Source of the DNA: Isoetes taiwanensis
Lineage: Eukaryota; Streptophyta; Lycopodiopsida; Isoetales; Isoetaceae
Direction of reading: 5' to 3'
DNA: 64,000 nt
NCBI GenBank assembly: GCA_021234155.1
Contig: JAJEKV010000192.1
Span: 62,001-126,000 of the forward strand
Below the pieces are notes generated by a model, which was given only the letters and a program-made list of their open reading frames with translations, did not search any database and was not told the DNA's origin. The translations under genes were made by a program, and so were the position numbers. Of this stretch, positions 10,946 to 22,600 are shown piece by piece. Numbering within the stretch: the stretch's first letter is position 1; each line of letters opens with the position of its first letter.

Positions 10946-11520
10946 AAGCAAGAGTTACCCGTTGAAGAGAGAACGGGGCAAAGAAGGGGCGTCCTTGCTT
11001 TCGTCGCTGAAAACGGCAAAATGTTAAAGAATCGGCTTCAAATGCCAAACAATTTAAGCTTTCGCCTTACCTGCTCGCCATTTTCCGACGGATCTGAGAA
11101 ATAGAGTGCTAATGTGCGAAGCTTTTAGCGCGCCATAGCTCAAGCTTGCGTTGACAGGAAGGCAATGGCCGCGTTTGTCCAAATGCCTGCATCATCTTTT
11201 GTTTATAAAAAATGCTCACTACATGAACTTCAACAATGCCACGCCTCCAAAATAGCAATACGTGTAACCATTAAAAATGCCCCCTCGTATTTGGAAGAAA
11301 AAAATATACGCTAGTGCTTTTCTTAGCATATTTTATTGGGAATTTTTTATTTTCTTGCCAGAAAATTGTCAAGAAATTGCCGGCTCTACACAGGTTACAG
11401 TCTGAGAAAATGTCATCTATGCAAAAGTAGATGTCGTCTATGCAGGTTTGGAGCATCTCTCTTTGCAGAAGTAGATGTATTCAAAGGAGGTTCAGGATTC
11501 CAGGTTTAAAAAGAAAGAAT

Positions 11521-12532
11521 AAAGGAGATCCTGGAAATTGAGGAGCTATGGGATAAAGTCAATAATAATGAAGGAGAAGGAAGTTCTAGTGCAACTGTTA
11601 TTGATGGTGCCAGAAGATTGTATGCTGCTGCTACAGCCAGTCCAACAATTTGGATGTAATGCATCTCCAAAGCAACATAATCTTGGTGAGTTCATCAAAA
11701 TTTTTATTCTTAGTAGCATAACATTCTTAAATTTTTATTCTCACTCTACAGGAGTTGGTGAAGTCATTGATGATATTTTGAGGCATGGACCTCATGATGG
11801 CACTTGGTGTTTCCCTCAAGAGCGAGATGTGAAGATCCATAAGCAAGTGAAGGCCAACAACTTGGAAGTTGAACTTACCTATATGAGGTATCATGTGCGT
11901 TACCTTTTCACCACATCTTTCCTTGAAGCCGAAGAAGAAGAAGGCAATCCTGCTGAGTACACTTCAAAAGAGGTACATAAGTACATTTGGCTACCAGTTG
12001 GCATTCAAGACCATAGGAAAGGAATTATTCGAGTGCCATCAGTAGAAGCAAGTTAGAATACCTTCCAAATCATTGTGGCTGCAAGGAGGCCATTGTGAAG
12101 AAGGGCATAGTTATAGGATCAGCCAGGAGTGAGCAAAAAGGGGTGATTATAGACTTGACTGGTGTGATGGAGCTGAATGGTTTACATGATCAAACACTTA
12201 TGAAGAGGCAAAGTTACAAGTTTAAGAATATAAAGAAGGAGACTATGTGTCATCGCAAGAGTTAAGTGAGGAAAACCCAAGGGTAATGTATCAACAATCT
12301 TTGTTCATGAATCTGTTGGAGAGCTAAAGAGTTACTACAAGGCAAACTACTTCTATCGAGGTAACAAAGATCCATTTACAGAGGCATGGATCCTTTCCTT
12401 AGATATAGCCTTTGGAAAGACCAAATTTATTAACTCTCTAGTTCAAAAGTTCATCCATGTGCCATATGATGGTACAAAGATTCTAGGGTATGAGCTAATC
12501 CAACCAGTTACGGACCAACATGTAATCTTTTG
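11521..12532 (+). CDS. Unknown gene fragment, three coding-like blocks
   Basis: Three consecutive blocks look coding. Block one, 11521-11659, encodes EELWDKVNNNEGEGSSSATV and then DGARRLYAAATASP. Block two, about 11752-12056, encodes GEVIDDILRHGPHDGTWCFP and then DVKIHKQVKANNLEVELTYM. Block three, about 12046-12532 with one frame change near 12265, encodes CGCKEAIVKKGIVIGSARSE and then VSTIFVHESVGELKSYYKAN and FIHVPYDGTKILGYELIQPV before a TGA. The last frame is open for nearly 90 codons without an internal start. I recognise no family. The blocks lie just inside the right C-rich array of the 12 kb interval and may be exons of a protein carried by that element. Confidence 0.35.
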
Positions 12533-12659
12533 ACTGGTATAATAAGTATTAATAAGATTACTGCAAAGGTTTAAATGTTATTAGTTACATTAGTGGTGTT
12601 CTCAAATTGGCAATCTAAAGCAACACCCACTTTCTAAAGCAAGAATCACTGAAATATTA

Positions 12660-13345
12660 ACTTAAATATAATCCTCACCCTCCTTTTCCTTCATTCCCTT
12701 TTCATGTGAATCCCCATTTCTCCTCATCCCCATTATCCTCATCCCCTCATTCTAAATTGCAATTCCCCCATTAGGCCCTCATTACCCTTACTAACCTTAT
12801 CCCCCATTCTAAATTGTGATTCCCCATTGTAAATTGCAATCCTTCATTGCTCCCTCATTACCCCTACTAACCCTGGCTACCCCATTTCTCGTCATTCCCC
12901 ATTCTTCATTTTTTTTAGTAGAAATCCCCATGTTCTAAATTGCAATCCTTCTATTACTCCTTCATTACCCCCAAAGAGCTTGACTACCCCATTTCTCCAT
13001 CCCCCCATTCTTCATCTCTTACAAAAATCCCCATGTTCTAAAATTGCAATCCCCCATTAATCCCTCATTACCCCTACTAACCCTAACTACCCCGTTTCTC
13101 CTCATCCCCCATTTTTTTTTTTTTTTTGAAGGAATTCCCATGTTCTAAATTGCAATCCCCTTATTACTCCATCATTACCCCTAGTACCCTGACTACCCCA
13201 TTTCTCCTCATCCTCCATTCTTTATTTTTTATAGAAAATCCCCATGTTATAAATTGCAAACCCCCTATTACTCCCTCAGTACCCCTAACATAGAACTAAA
13301 ATCCTCTTCTTCTCAAAAAAATATCCTTTGCTCGTCAATCCCCCA
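12660..13345. repeat. C-rich ~115 bp tandem array, right
   Basis: Five to six diverged copies of a unit contain CCCCATGTTCTAAATTGCAA, then TTACTCCCTCATTACCCC and ACTACCCCATTTCTCCTCAT. The period is about 110-125 bp with small indels and T-tracts. It is C-rich on the plus strand, like the left array, but of different sequence. Confidence 0.8.
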
Positions 13346-13410
13346 TTTTCAAAAGGGGGTATTTTAAGGAGGATGTGGGCATCATTTTTGATGTGATACA
13401 GAACGAGGTT
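13345..13410 (-). repeat. Right inverted terminus of the ~12 kb interval
   Basis: AAAGGGGGTATTTTAAGGAG and GATGTGGGCATCATTTTTGATGTG form the reverse complement of the sequence at 1395-1450 with a few mismatches and one indel. Together they delimit an interval of about 12 kb. No target duplication was found because the outer edges are diverged. Confidence 0.5.
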
Positions 13411-14385
13411 TTATTTCGATTTTGAGGATTACAAAGCAGGAATTTGATGTAGAAATGAGCGATTCTTGGGTGCTTTCGGACATTTTAAGATTGAACAGTA
13501 CATTTCTTTGCCCCTTTTTGAGCATGAATCGCCTTCATTTTTTGAATTTGTAGATCTTGCATGTGGCAGATTAGACGATTTCTGGAGAATCGAAGCTTGC
13601 TAACTCCTGTTAATTCATGCGCAGAGTGTGTGGCAGCCGAAATACTATAGCGAATCGGATTCAAACACTATAGTGGTTTGGATTCTTTAGATCAAAACTG
13701 CAAGAACTCTGTGAGAAAAAAGCAGGGACTCGGTGCAGCGAAAAACCTTGAGTGTTCGATGTTATGTCTTATGACAAACAGAAAGCAAATGAAATAATTA
13801 CGAAATGGATGGATCGAGGTCCAAGAAACCAGTTTTATTCTAACACAGGTCGCCGGAATCAAGTCTAAGCTCTATATGGCTTCTGCTCCTTTTCTAGGGC
13901 CGGAGACATAGCCATAGCCCATAGAAGCAAAATCGAGGCGTCTCTAACATTTTCTCCAGCAGCCATTTATGTTAAAACCCATAGCTCCTGCAATCAATAG
14001 ACCAGACCCTAGTCCACACAACCCTAAAAAGAACCCTAAAAATAATGGGAGGATATTCACGCCTACCACAAAAGAAGCCTCCACCACAGGATTTGCCCCT
14101 TTTTCTAAAATAAACGGCTAACAAAAGGGTGCACTCTAGAAATACTATTTAGTACACCTGGATGAATACGACCACCAAATCCATATGAAAACCTTAGAGA
14201 AAACAGTACAAAAACACAAAAAAAACCCCCTGTTATAATGCTAGATATTATTCACTTTGAACATGACAACGTCTGTGTGACTTATAATCGCACACAATCT
14301 CTTTAAGAAGGGGAGACTTCCTTCCAATGTACGATGTGTTGCCTACAACAAGAGTAGTCTTGATGCTGAGGACAACATCATTTTT
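13411..14385. other. No recognisable gene; probable decayed LTR-element interior
   Basis: No convincing open frame or repeat unit is seen. The last ~110 bp (from about 14280) reads like the 3' end of a Ty3 internal region that runs into the polypurine tract: GGGGAGACTTCCTTCCAATG, GATGCTGAGGACAACATC. The part before that may be decayed element interior or ordinary intergenic DNA. Confidence 0.4.
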
Positions 14386-15840
14386 AAGGTGGGGAGAATG
14401 TGACGTTCCACGTATTTATATGCCTTTTTAAGTATAAATACATGACATGTCACTATGAATAATTAAGGGCACATTAATTATTCATAAGCTAAGGTTAGCT
14501 ATGTTAATAATTATTAAGGTGGAAACCTAACCCAAAACCCTAATTCGAATTTAGGGCTTAACCTAATATTAAAAGGGGCTAAAATATTAAATTAGTTAAT
14601 ATTAGCCAAATCTAGAGTTGCCACCTGGCCCAAATCGATTGGGCAAGGGAGAGTTGCTAACTTGGGACCCAAATTGGGGTTTTTATACCCATATTTGCCC
14701 CAATTCGAATTGGGGGAGGTTGGTGGAGGAGGAGGTGCTGTTCCACCCTGTTCCAGCCAGAAGGATGGAGAACCAGAGAGATAGTAGATCTAGCTATGAT
14801 CCCGGTTAGTACGTAGATAGCTTGGATTCCTAGATAGACATAGGACTAACCCTTGTATGCTCAGAAGGTAACTAAGATTAACCCTTGTATGAATAGATGT
14901 ATGGTTAATCTCTATTTTATGTTCTATTTGAAGTTATGGATGGATGGATGTATAAGGATAGCTTTCTTTCTGTTCCTCCTGTGTTGTATGGGTAAAAGGG
15001 GGTAGAGACCTAAAGGCCATCTAGGATGTTCCTAGCTAGAACCCTTAAAACCCAGTAAATGCGGTCTGTGCACAAGAGCCAACCTGGTTGTGGATGCTAT
15101 GATGTGGTTCAGCACCAGATAACGAGTATGATGGTGAATCGGGGGTGGGTCTTGCCTAGCGCGGCTACAGGACTCCTATAGTGTGCTAGGCTTATAGCCG
15201 GTCACTGTGTGTGGGCTGGGTATGGGTCTGACACTCTCTGGGCCAGAGGGATGTGCCTATATGGACGCCGTGAGCTCGAACGGGCTGGTAAGCCAGCCTT
15301 TAGATTTAGGGGAGTAAGTCGGGTACGGATGCGGGGGTCATTGAGGGGGCACGTGTTCTCTAGCACACCCAGGGATCCGTCATGCTCGGGGAGGAGACGC
15401 CTCTCTGACCTGCCTCATCGAACCGGGGAGATGTAATACGGAGTAGTCCCGTAGGGTGATTCCTTGGGATTGTGTCTCCGGAGGGCTACAAGCACGTCAT
15501 AGCATGATCCAGCCTATCTGGAAAGTGTGCACAGGAGGGGCGGATGGAGTGGACTACCCTAGCCATTGTCTTATGCCAACCAATGCCATATTATACCTAT
15601 GTCTGTTGTTATCTTGAGGCCCTGACCGTCAGTCGACCCCATGGAGTCTGAGCCCTGGGTAGAGCCCTTAGTTATGGTGTATTTCCTTTGTTATGTTGGT
15701 ATTCTGTTGTTAGTTATACTGATGATGATGGGCCACCCTTCGTGGTGGTATATTATTTATTAGTATTGTTGCTAGGTGCTAACATATGTACGCTTTCGCT
15801 ATATAGGATTCCCATAGAACGCGTGGGACGAATGACACCT
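14386..15840 (+). mobile_element. Polypurine tract and 3' LTR of a decayed LTR retrotransposon
   Basis: AAGGTGGGGAGAA (14386-14398) is a typical polypurine tract and is followed immediately by TGTGACGTTCCACG, an LTR start. The region after it is noncoding, of mixed GC, and over a kilobase long. Small open frames at 14618, 15209 and 15688 have no family features. The LTR end is not visible because no second LTR is present, so 15840 is an estimate. Orientation is plus, set by the order of tract and LTR. Confidence 0.55.
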
Positions 15841-15964
15841 CTGTGTCCTTCACCCGGACACTTGGCCATCACAAGTGGTCCGATTCAGATGGAGGGCCTT
15901 TCCGTGGTGATGGATTCGCAATGGGAGGGGAATTTTCCGTATTTATACGATGGGAGCATCGTAT

Positions 15965-16610
15965 GGATTCGGGGAGCGCCACAAGATTCAAATGTCATTA
16001 TTTCGGATTTGCTCAAATTTACCTTCATCTTGTGAACCTCATAAAAGGATTCCAAATTATCAAGATGTTTCTAGAGACCATCTAAATTTTCAGAGATAAG
16101 CACAACATCGTCATCATAAAGCAACAACTAGAAAATATAGTGTTCTAAACAAGAACCTGTGTGCCCTCTTACTCTCAACGACTCTTCTAACTCATCAATG
16201 TAGAGTCCAAAGAGGGTTGGAGAGAGCAGACACTTGTCGGGCTCCAATTGTGCTTTGAACCTCAGCTGATACTTGAGATGATAGTTTTGCAATAACCTCC
16301 TCATACAATCTAGCAACTACTGCTCTAAGAGAAGAAGGAACCCCAAGACGTTCCATGCGTGCATGAAGACCTTCTCGAGTCACTGTATCAAAGGCCCTTG
16401 AGAAGTCCATAAATGCCAAGTAAAGAGCCCTTCTTGGCTTCCTTGCCTGCTCTATAAGCAATCTCAAGATAAGCAAATGATCGAGGGTACTATATTTCTT
16501 CCGAAACCCAGCTTGAGCAGCAGCTCTCTTACTATTAGTATCAGCCCAATCACGAATTTTACTTTTCAATAATCCACCTAATAATTTAAAAAAAGTGTGT
16601 CCAACCATGA
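15965..16610 (-). pseudogene. LINE reverse transcriptase fragment (third copy)
   Basis: Read on the minus strand: VMVGHTFFKLLGGLLKSK, AQAGFRKKYSTLDHLLILRL, then LAFMDFSRAFDTVTREGL, LSPTLFGLYIDELEESL, and the catalytic box as YDDDV near 16100 instead of YADD. It ends with KMKVNLSKSEI near 15975. The block order is that of LINE reverse transcriptase palm motifs. Frame changes occur near 16260 and stops interrupt the region after the catalytic box, so it is inactive. It belongs to a relative of, not the same family as, the copy at 7430. Confidence 0.85.
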
Positions 16611-17050
16611 CAATCTCAACTTTCGATTTATATATGCTAAGTCGGTTTGTTGATTTTTGTTGTGCACAAATACGTAGCCTATGGGATTGCATTTCTTCAG
16701 TTTTAGTTGCATGTGCTTTTGTTCGTATAGTTCTTTTTCGTAATGCATCTTCTTTCATTCTCTCCTTTGTGAGTCTTTGTTCTTGATCTTCCAAGGTTTC
16801 TTTTACTCCTATTGCTATTTGTTGTGTATAAAACTTTAGCGTATAACCTTGTATTTCTCCAGTGTTTATTGCAAGTGGTTTTTCTCGTATACTTCTCTTT
16901 CATAAAGCTTCTTCTTCCAATCTAATTTCTCGTTGGTTGCACGTTTCTTTTGCAAGCATTTGTTGCCTTCTAATATGATATCTTCTTCTTTCAATTGTGA
17001 GTCTTTCTTCTCGTTCTTGTAAGGTTACTTGACTTGCCTCCATGGCATTT
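16610..17050 (-). pseudogene. Charged coiled-coil repeat fused upstream of the RT fragment
   Basis: On the minus strand from 17045 the frame reads ASQVTLQEREERLTIERRRY, RRQQMLAKETCNQREIRLEE, one stop near 16900, then KRSIREKPLAINTGEIQGYT and DQEQRLTKERMKEDALRKRT. The peptide repeats itself about every 40-60 residues (compare KRSIREKPLAINTGEIQ with KRTIRTKAHATKTEEMQ). It runs without a stop from 16794 into the RT fragment, joining exactly at the conserved MVGHT block. It is not a known LINE domain. It may be a captured host exon or a local repeat. Confidence 0.5.
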
Positions 17051-17559
17051 TTGTTTTGTCAAATGCTATTGATTTATTTGCATTATCCACGTTTAAGACT
17101 TTGAGTTTGGCCTGAACATGTTATGCAGATTAATCTCTAAGAAATTCATTTTTTAAAGTATTTAAAAAAGTAAATATGATGCAACAGATATAGCTTTGAC
17201 TACAATTGACACCATTATTTCATGTGCAACTAATTATTTTGTCCTATTACATTAGAAACCAGAGTTACACTTCTTATAGAAAGAATCGTAATCACTAAAC
17301 CAATAGAATAGTTTATGCACATGTGCCTCCATAACCATTATGGTATCTATGTGTTTTGCCATATCTGATATACATTGCTGAAAGCATTGCTAACAACAAT
17401 GTTATAGATTGCTTTTTAGGAAGCGATTCTGAGTGGAGTTTAATAAATTATATGTGCAAGTTCATAAGTGCTTATACTGTTTTTTATAGGCAAATGCGCT
17501 AACAGATATCGTTTTGGACCCCTGATAAGCATAGGATTATCTGGATTTTGTAATGTGTT

Positions 17560-18130
17560 TTTGCCATGTACTCTATATGCACCTCGATTCATGCATATCT
17601 ATCCAAAGAACCAAATGGCCAGTTTCCCCTTCCAGAAGGCATTGCAGACCCATGTCCATTATATAGGCAACATTTGAAATTCGAGCACCTCCTATATTTA
17701 CCACCTTTTCATAGCATATTACGTGACATTCTTGAACAACTCTTTGAAGAGGTAAGATTCTTGTATCTTGCAAAAGAATTTGATATGGGACCATGGATTT
17801 GACTTCAAGTGTGCGAGTCAGAACGCCTTTTTGAACCCGTTCTAAGTCATCCTGGGTGACAGTGATATCCTTCGGCATATACTCCACTCCATATAGAAGA
17901 ACTGGCTCCATCAAAACATTGATGGAAATAGTCGTAAAGCTCTAGCCTATCATCATCCGCTGTCGCATACAAGTATCCTAGTACATGGTAATAGTGTGTC
18001 AAGTACTTATATATTTGTACCATTTCCACATTTTGACCTTGATAAATGGAGTAAGAATGCCTTTGATGTCATGAATACGACATCAGAAGCAACTTGGTCT
18101 TGGACAAGTTGACACGCATTCCACTAACCC
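17560..18130 (-). pseudogene. LINE reverse transcriptase C-terminal fragment, out of order
   Basis: On the minus strand it begins with MRVNLSKTKLLLM (18115-18080), the motif that follows the catalytic aspartates. It continues to MMEPVLLYGVEYMPKDI and DDLERVQKGVLTRTL (17914-17800), the usual C-terminal region. The fragment therefore picks up where the piece at 15965 stops, yet lies upstream of it on the same strand. It is thus either a second truncated copy or a rearranged half of one element. Stops interrupt the first part. Confidence 0.75.
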
Positions 18131-18570
18131 TCTGTATTTGTTTCGGTGACCCCTATGCGCAGATTTTTAGTGACTTGTTGTCAGGCATGGAGGCATCCTG
18201 AGGTGGTGGCTTTGCTGTTTCTGGAGAAGATGACTGGATGTTGGTCTCAACCCTGTGTGGTGTCCGTGGCGGTAAGTCTGACTGTCATGTCTGGACCTCC
18301 ACATTAGCATACTATTTTGCAGGTGCTTCTAACTCTGCCGCCTGGATCTCTGCATCACAATGTTTTGCAACCATTGTCTTCTATGTTATGTTCCTTTATG
18401 CATTTATGTGAAGTAGGAAAAAACTTCAATCTCATTTGAAAGAAGGTTTGCTGTAGATGTTTATAAGATTTTGGCCAAAGGTTGGGTTGGGTGAATATCT
18501 TTTTTTCTTCCTGTTTCTGTTTTTATTAGGTGTAAGTTCTAAGGTTTATTTTTAGAGAGTCACATGGGCT
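18131..18570. other. No recognisable feature
   Basis: This stretch has no convincing open frame, repeat unit or transposon end. It lies between the LINE fragment and a set of short duplications. Confidence 0.5.
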
Positions 18571-18660
18571 TCCTTTGCATCCGTCAGACCCAAGTGCCCA
18601 AGGATTCTCTAATCCGGCATCCTTCAGACCCAAACTTGCCAAGGATTCTCTAATCTGGCT
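18571..18660. repeat. ~41 bp tandem duplication
   Basis: GCATCC(G/T)TCAGACCCAA followed by GCC(C)AAGGATTCTCTAATC occurs twice in succession with a few differences. Confidence 0.8.
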
Positions 18661-18819
18661 ACCTCTGGCAGAGCAGGTGTTGTGGCAAGTCTACGTTTTT
18701 GGCTGCCCTTTGAGCTCCGGTTCCGCAAAACCGACGAGCAGCTGGGTCGCACAATAGTTGGGTCGCAGCATGGCTTCTCATAGTCTTTGTTAAAAGTTTT
18801 TGCTGTCTGCAGGGTTTTA

Positions 18820-18960
18820 CTTCGTGCCCTTGTTTGTGATTCAAAAGCTGCAGCTTTTGAATAAAGATTTTGTGATTCAAAAGCTGCAGCTTTTGAATAA
18901 AGATGCTGTGCATGTGTAGCCAGATGCTATCTCTGCTTCGTGCCCTTGTTTGTGCTTAAA
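18820..18960. repeat. Direct repeat containing two copies of a 22 bp perfect palindrome
   Basis: The palindrome centred on AAAAGCTGCAGCTTTT, with TTC and GAA on its ends, occupies 18840-18861 and again 18876-18897, 36 bp apart. Both copies are perfect. A flanking phrase, CTTCGTGCCCTTGTTTGTG, is also repeated on the two sides (18820 and 18938). The function is unknown; it may be a hairpin-forming or dyad protein-binding site, or simply a short duplication. Confidence 0.9.
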
Positions 18961-19388
18961 ACCTTGCTGTCTACAGCCAGAGCAAAAAGAATCGATCATT
19001 CAAGTTTCACTCCTCTTCCATTTCTGTTCATCCTTGGAAATTTGCATGCATCCACTTCTGTTGTTGTCGCCTTTGGCTGTAGCTGCCACTGATATGATTT
19101 AGCTGCGCGTGCTTCCGTTCGCCGGAGCTCATCAGGTTCAGGCTCTGGCTTCATCGGACCACTGAGTTGTGCATGTATTCGCACATTTTGGTGTATTCCA
19201 CTGTTTATATATGACAATTCAATGGTTTTATCAATGGTTACAACTTTTAAAAAATACAAAAGGTTACACTGAGCGAAAGAAACATTTGAAAGAAACATAG
19301 TGCCTGTTCCACTTGACCATGTTAAACTGTCCAGTATTGTTCTAGCGAAAGCCTAACCCCTTGTTTCGTAAGCCTAACCCCTTGTTTG

Positions 19389-19614
19389 GTACATGGTTGG
19401 AACTGAGGATTTTGTGGAGCCGATGGGGGTCGACATTTCAAATCATGCCATAGAAGTCGGCAATAGCAGGCTGAGGATTTTCGAACCAAAGAACTTCATG
19501 TCAGACTACCGCCTTCGACCAAAAAAATGTTACGTTTGTCCTTCCACTTTCACTCTATTAGTGCACAAGGAATATTCGCCCCGGTTTGCCCTTTTAGGTA
19601 GGGCAACCCAATAA
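19389..19614 (+). other. Short unassigned open frame upstream of the coiled-coil gene
   Basis: A 73-codon frame starts with MVGTEDFVEPMGVDI and contains CYVCPSTFTLLVHKEY. No family is recognised. It lies about 80 bp before the start codon of the gene at 19695, so it could be transcribed leader, an upstream ORF or chance. Confidence 0.2.
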
Positions 19615-19694
19615 GACATTATATATATCTAATTATATAACTTTGAAATTAAAAAGGGCATTCTCTTAAAATCGATCTGGCGAACCTCATTTTA

Positions 19695-22600
19695 ATGGAA
19701 ATGGAGTCACAGCATGCTGCTATGGGTCGCCGGAAGGTATTGAAACATGTCTAGAAAGTCGTAAGTTTGCATTATTCATAGATCCATGAGTTCAGACTTC
19801 AGGATCTTGTAGAGAGCAATGCTGTATTGTGTGACAATGTAATGCATGGATTATACTATATACAGCAAAATGTTTAGATTTAGTACTGATCAGATAGAAA
19901 GCAGACGTTTATTGATGATACACACGTATCTCTTAATAGCCTGAAATGGTTTGTCTTAATAACTAGCTAGAGGAAATACGCCAGAAGAAGCTACAAGAGA
20001 AATCTTACATTTTCAGCAATGATTCAGGTATTTTTAATAATTGTCATAAGTACTGTGTCATAAACTGTGCCAGCTGTTCTCTCTCTCTTTTCCGCTCAAT
20101 AGGAATAGGTAGGATTCCATCAGACCAGGATTGTAAGCCTGATCTAATGTGTACGATTTGAAACAGATAACAACATCGAATGCTCGGTTTCTTTTTCATT
20201 CTTTTCCATATGTACAGTGTATGCCGGACCAATGTTATGCTTTTCTTTTAATTTCAGTAGGGACTAACATTTATCTGGATGATACATTGAAGAGATCTCA
20301 ACAGCAAGAGGTTAGTAAAAATTTGGACTAAATTTTAATGTTTACAAATTATATAACCAGGAGAAAAACAAAGTCTACTGAAGAATCTTAGGTCTTTGTG
20401 ACCAAATATTACAACGTTTTGAACCTGCATGGTACTCCTAGTCGTTAACTTATTGAGAGAAAAGAAAAGACAAAAATAGTCTTCTTGGAATATTTGCTGC
20501 AGAAGTGTTTGATGGGAGGTATCCCAAAAAAGTTTTATCTTGAACTTAACCAAACATCTCACGACACAAGTGGTCAACACTGGTCACTCTCTCTCTACAT
20601 TCAGATGCACAGATATGTACAGTCGTTTATAGTTTCTTGAATATCCTTAGCCCTATGATTGGGATGCTTATTTTTCTTTAACGAGTCCAGGATTACATTG
20701 CCCTCTTGTCATAATTCCTAAGTAAGGAAATGAAGTGCGGCTCATAACATCTCTTTATTTGAAGATTTTGAATAGAGTCATACATGTCTAATTCATGAGT
20801 TTTATACCTCTCAAGAGGTAGTGGTATCCTTCTTTCGTGACGTAATAGGCAACAGACATAAGGATGAAATTCTCTTCAAGCCAGAGATCACAACAGACAT
20901 TTTATCCTTGTGGTTAATATGCTTACTTTGATATATTTCAGTATATAGCTACTGGGATATCCACATCATCTTGTATCTATATTGTCTAGATAAGCTGATT
21001 CAGTTGTTGCAGTGTTAGATTAGATGCAGCCAGGATTTGTGAAAATGATGAAATGTCCTTTGAAAGCCCCTGGGAGCTGAAAAATGTAGCCGCAATTCCT
21101 TTTCTATTTTTTTCAGAAGCTGATTATAAGTGTTTATTTGCTAGGAAGACATTTTAACCCAACTGCGTGGGCAAGGCAAAGGATTCAAGAGGCAGAGGAG
21201 GAACAATATAAGGTAAAACTGGATTTTCTCTTTATACTTGTTGTTTTAAGCATTTGAAGTTTCTGAGGAAGTTCAGGCTCGGATTTGATTAGAGGGTCAT
21301 GAAACAGCTCTTCATGCTTGGCCATTTCCCATGGCCAGTCTCTTCCAGCTTTTCCAATTTACTTTCCTCCAAGAGATATATGGTTTAAGGCTCTTTATTT
21401 TAACCCATCCGAGGGTATGCATGGACCTCATCTCCGCACAAGAGGGTTCAAATCCCTCCTCTATATAAAATACAGGCTATGCCATCTTCTTGGGATGGAT
21501 GCCGCCTGCAGCAAGAACATGCAAAGTAAGCCCATGGGTACATGTTGAGCAAATATCATGAATGAGCAAATAGCTTGGCTTGTCAGCATGCTTGTCGTAA
21601 AATCTACTGCTAACCTTAACTGGTGCTTGCCACTACTTGTGTATTCCTATCACCCTGTTAGGAGCAATTGAGGCACGAGATACTGGCCAGTAATTTTCAT
21701 TGTACAGAAACAGAATGTCATTCTACAATTATAGTTCATAATTTTGTTGTAATTCCCAGAATGCATTGCGGGACCTCAAACTTGAGCAACAGCAATTAGC
21801 TGCTGAGCGACAGCAAGTTGCTAAAATTTTAGCTGAGAAAAAAGACCTTGAGATTGCTCTTTCCAATGCACTCAGCATGAGAGCAGGTAATCTTTACCAT
21901 CTACAACTAGAAGCTTTTACGAACAAAATGCAAAAGTTCAATGGTTTGCAAAAGCTTAATTGATGCCACAGAGGCTCGTATTGCTTTATGTTCCCTATTT
22001 CTACCCTTCTATCATAAAATGGGCATGGCCTATTAGATCATCCCGGAGATCTCCTCTAGTTGGTCTTTAGTGGACTTTGAAAAAGCTCTATGGCGATAAA
22101 ACTAGACAGTTCTGATAATCAGGATAATAAGCATTTGAAGAGATTGCTGAAAGATTTGGTTGTATACAGCAAGTTTGGCCAACCTTTTTCGAACTGGACA
22201 AGAATGGACGTTCCTAAGAAGTGACAGAAAGCAAAAACCATGAAAAGCTGTATAAGAGAACTGTAATAGAACATCATAATACCAACTTACATCAACCATA
22301 TTTTCTCTCCCTTACTTTAAATTTGCACTCAAATATAAAGGTTTCCTATTTTATAGTCAGTCACAGTGAAAAAGGTGTATATTGGCAGAAGCCACTTAAG
22401 TGTATATAAGAAATCTTAAGCGATATGCAATCTTGGAAGTTTACCATGGACGATTGTAATGTTGGTTTATAGTAAGCTCATTATGTTTCCCTTTTGGCAA
22501 TGAAATGTGACTTGGTTTTCTATTTTTTTGCATTCAGTCTCTGTAATGCCATCAGCTAGTCTCCCACTTCAGAAGGTTTGGCTCTGTTATGCTCGATGAA

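Noticed and set aside
12660-13345. CRISPR-like array
   Set aside because: Units are diverged and contiguous with no unique spacers, and this is a plant nuclear sequence. It is a tandem repeat.
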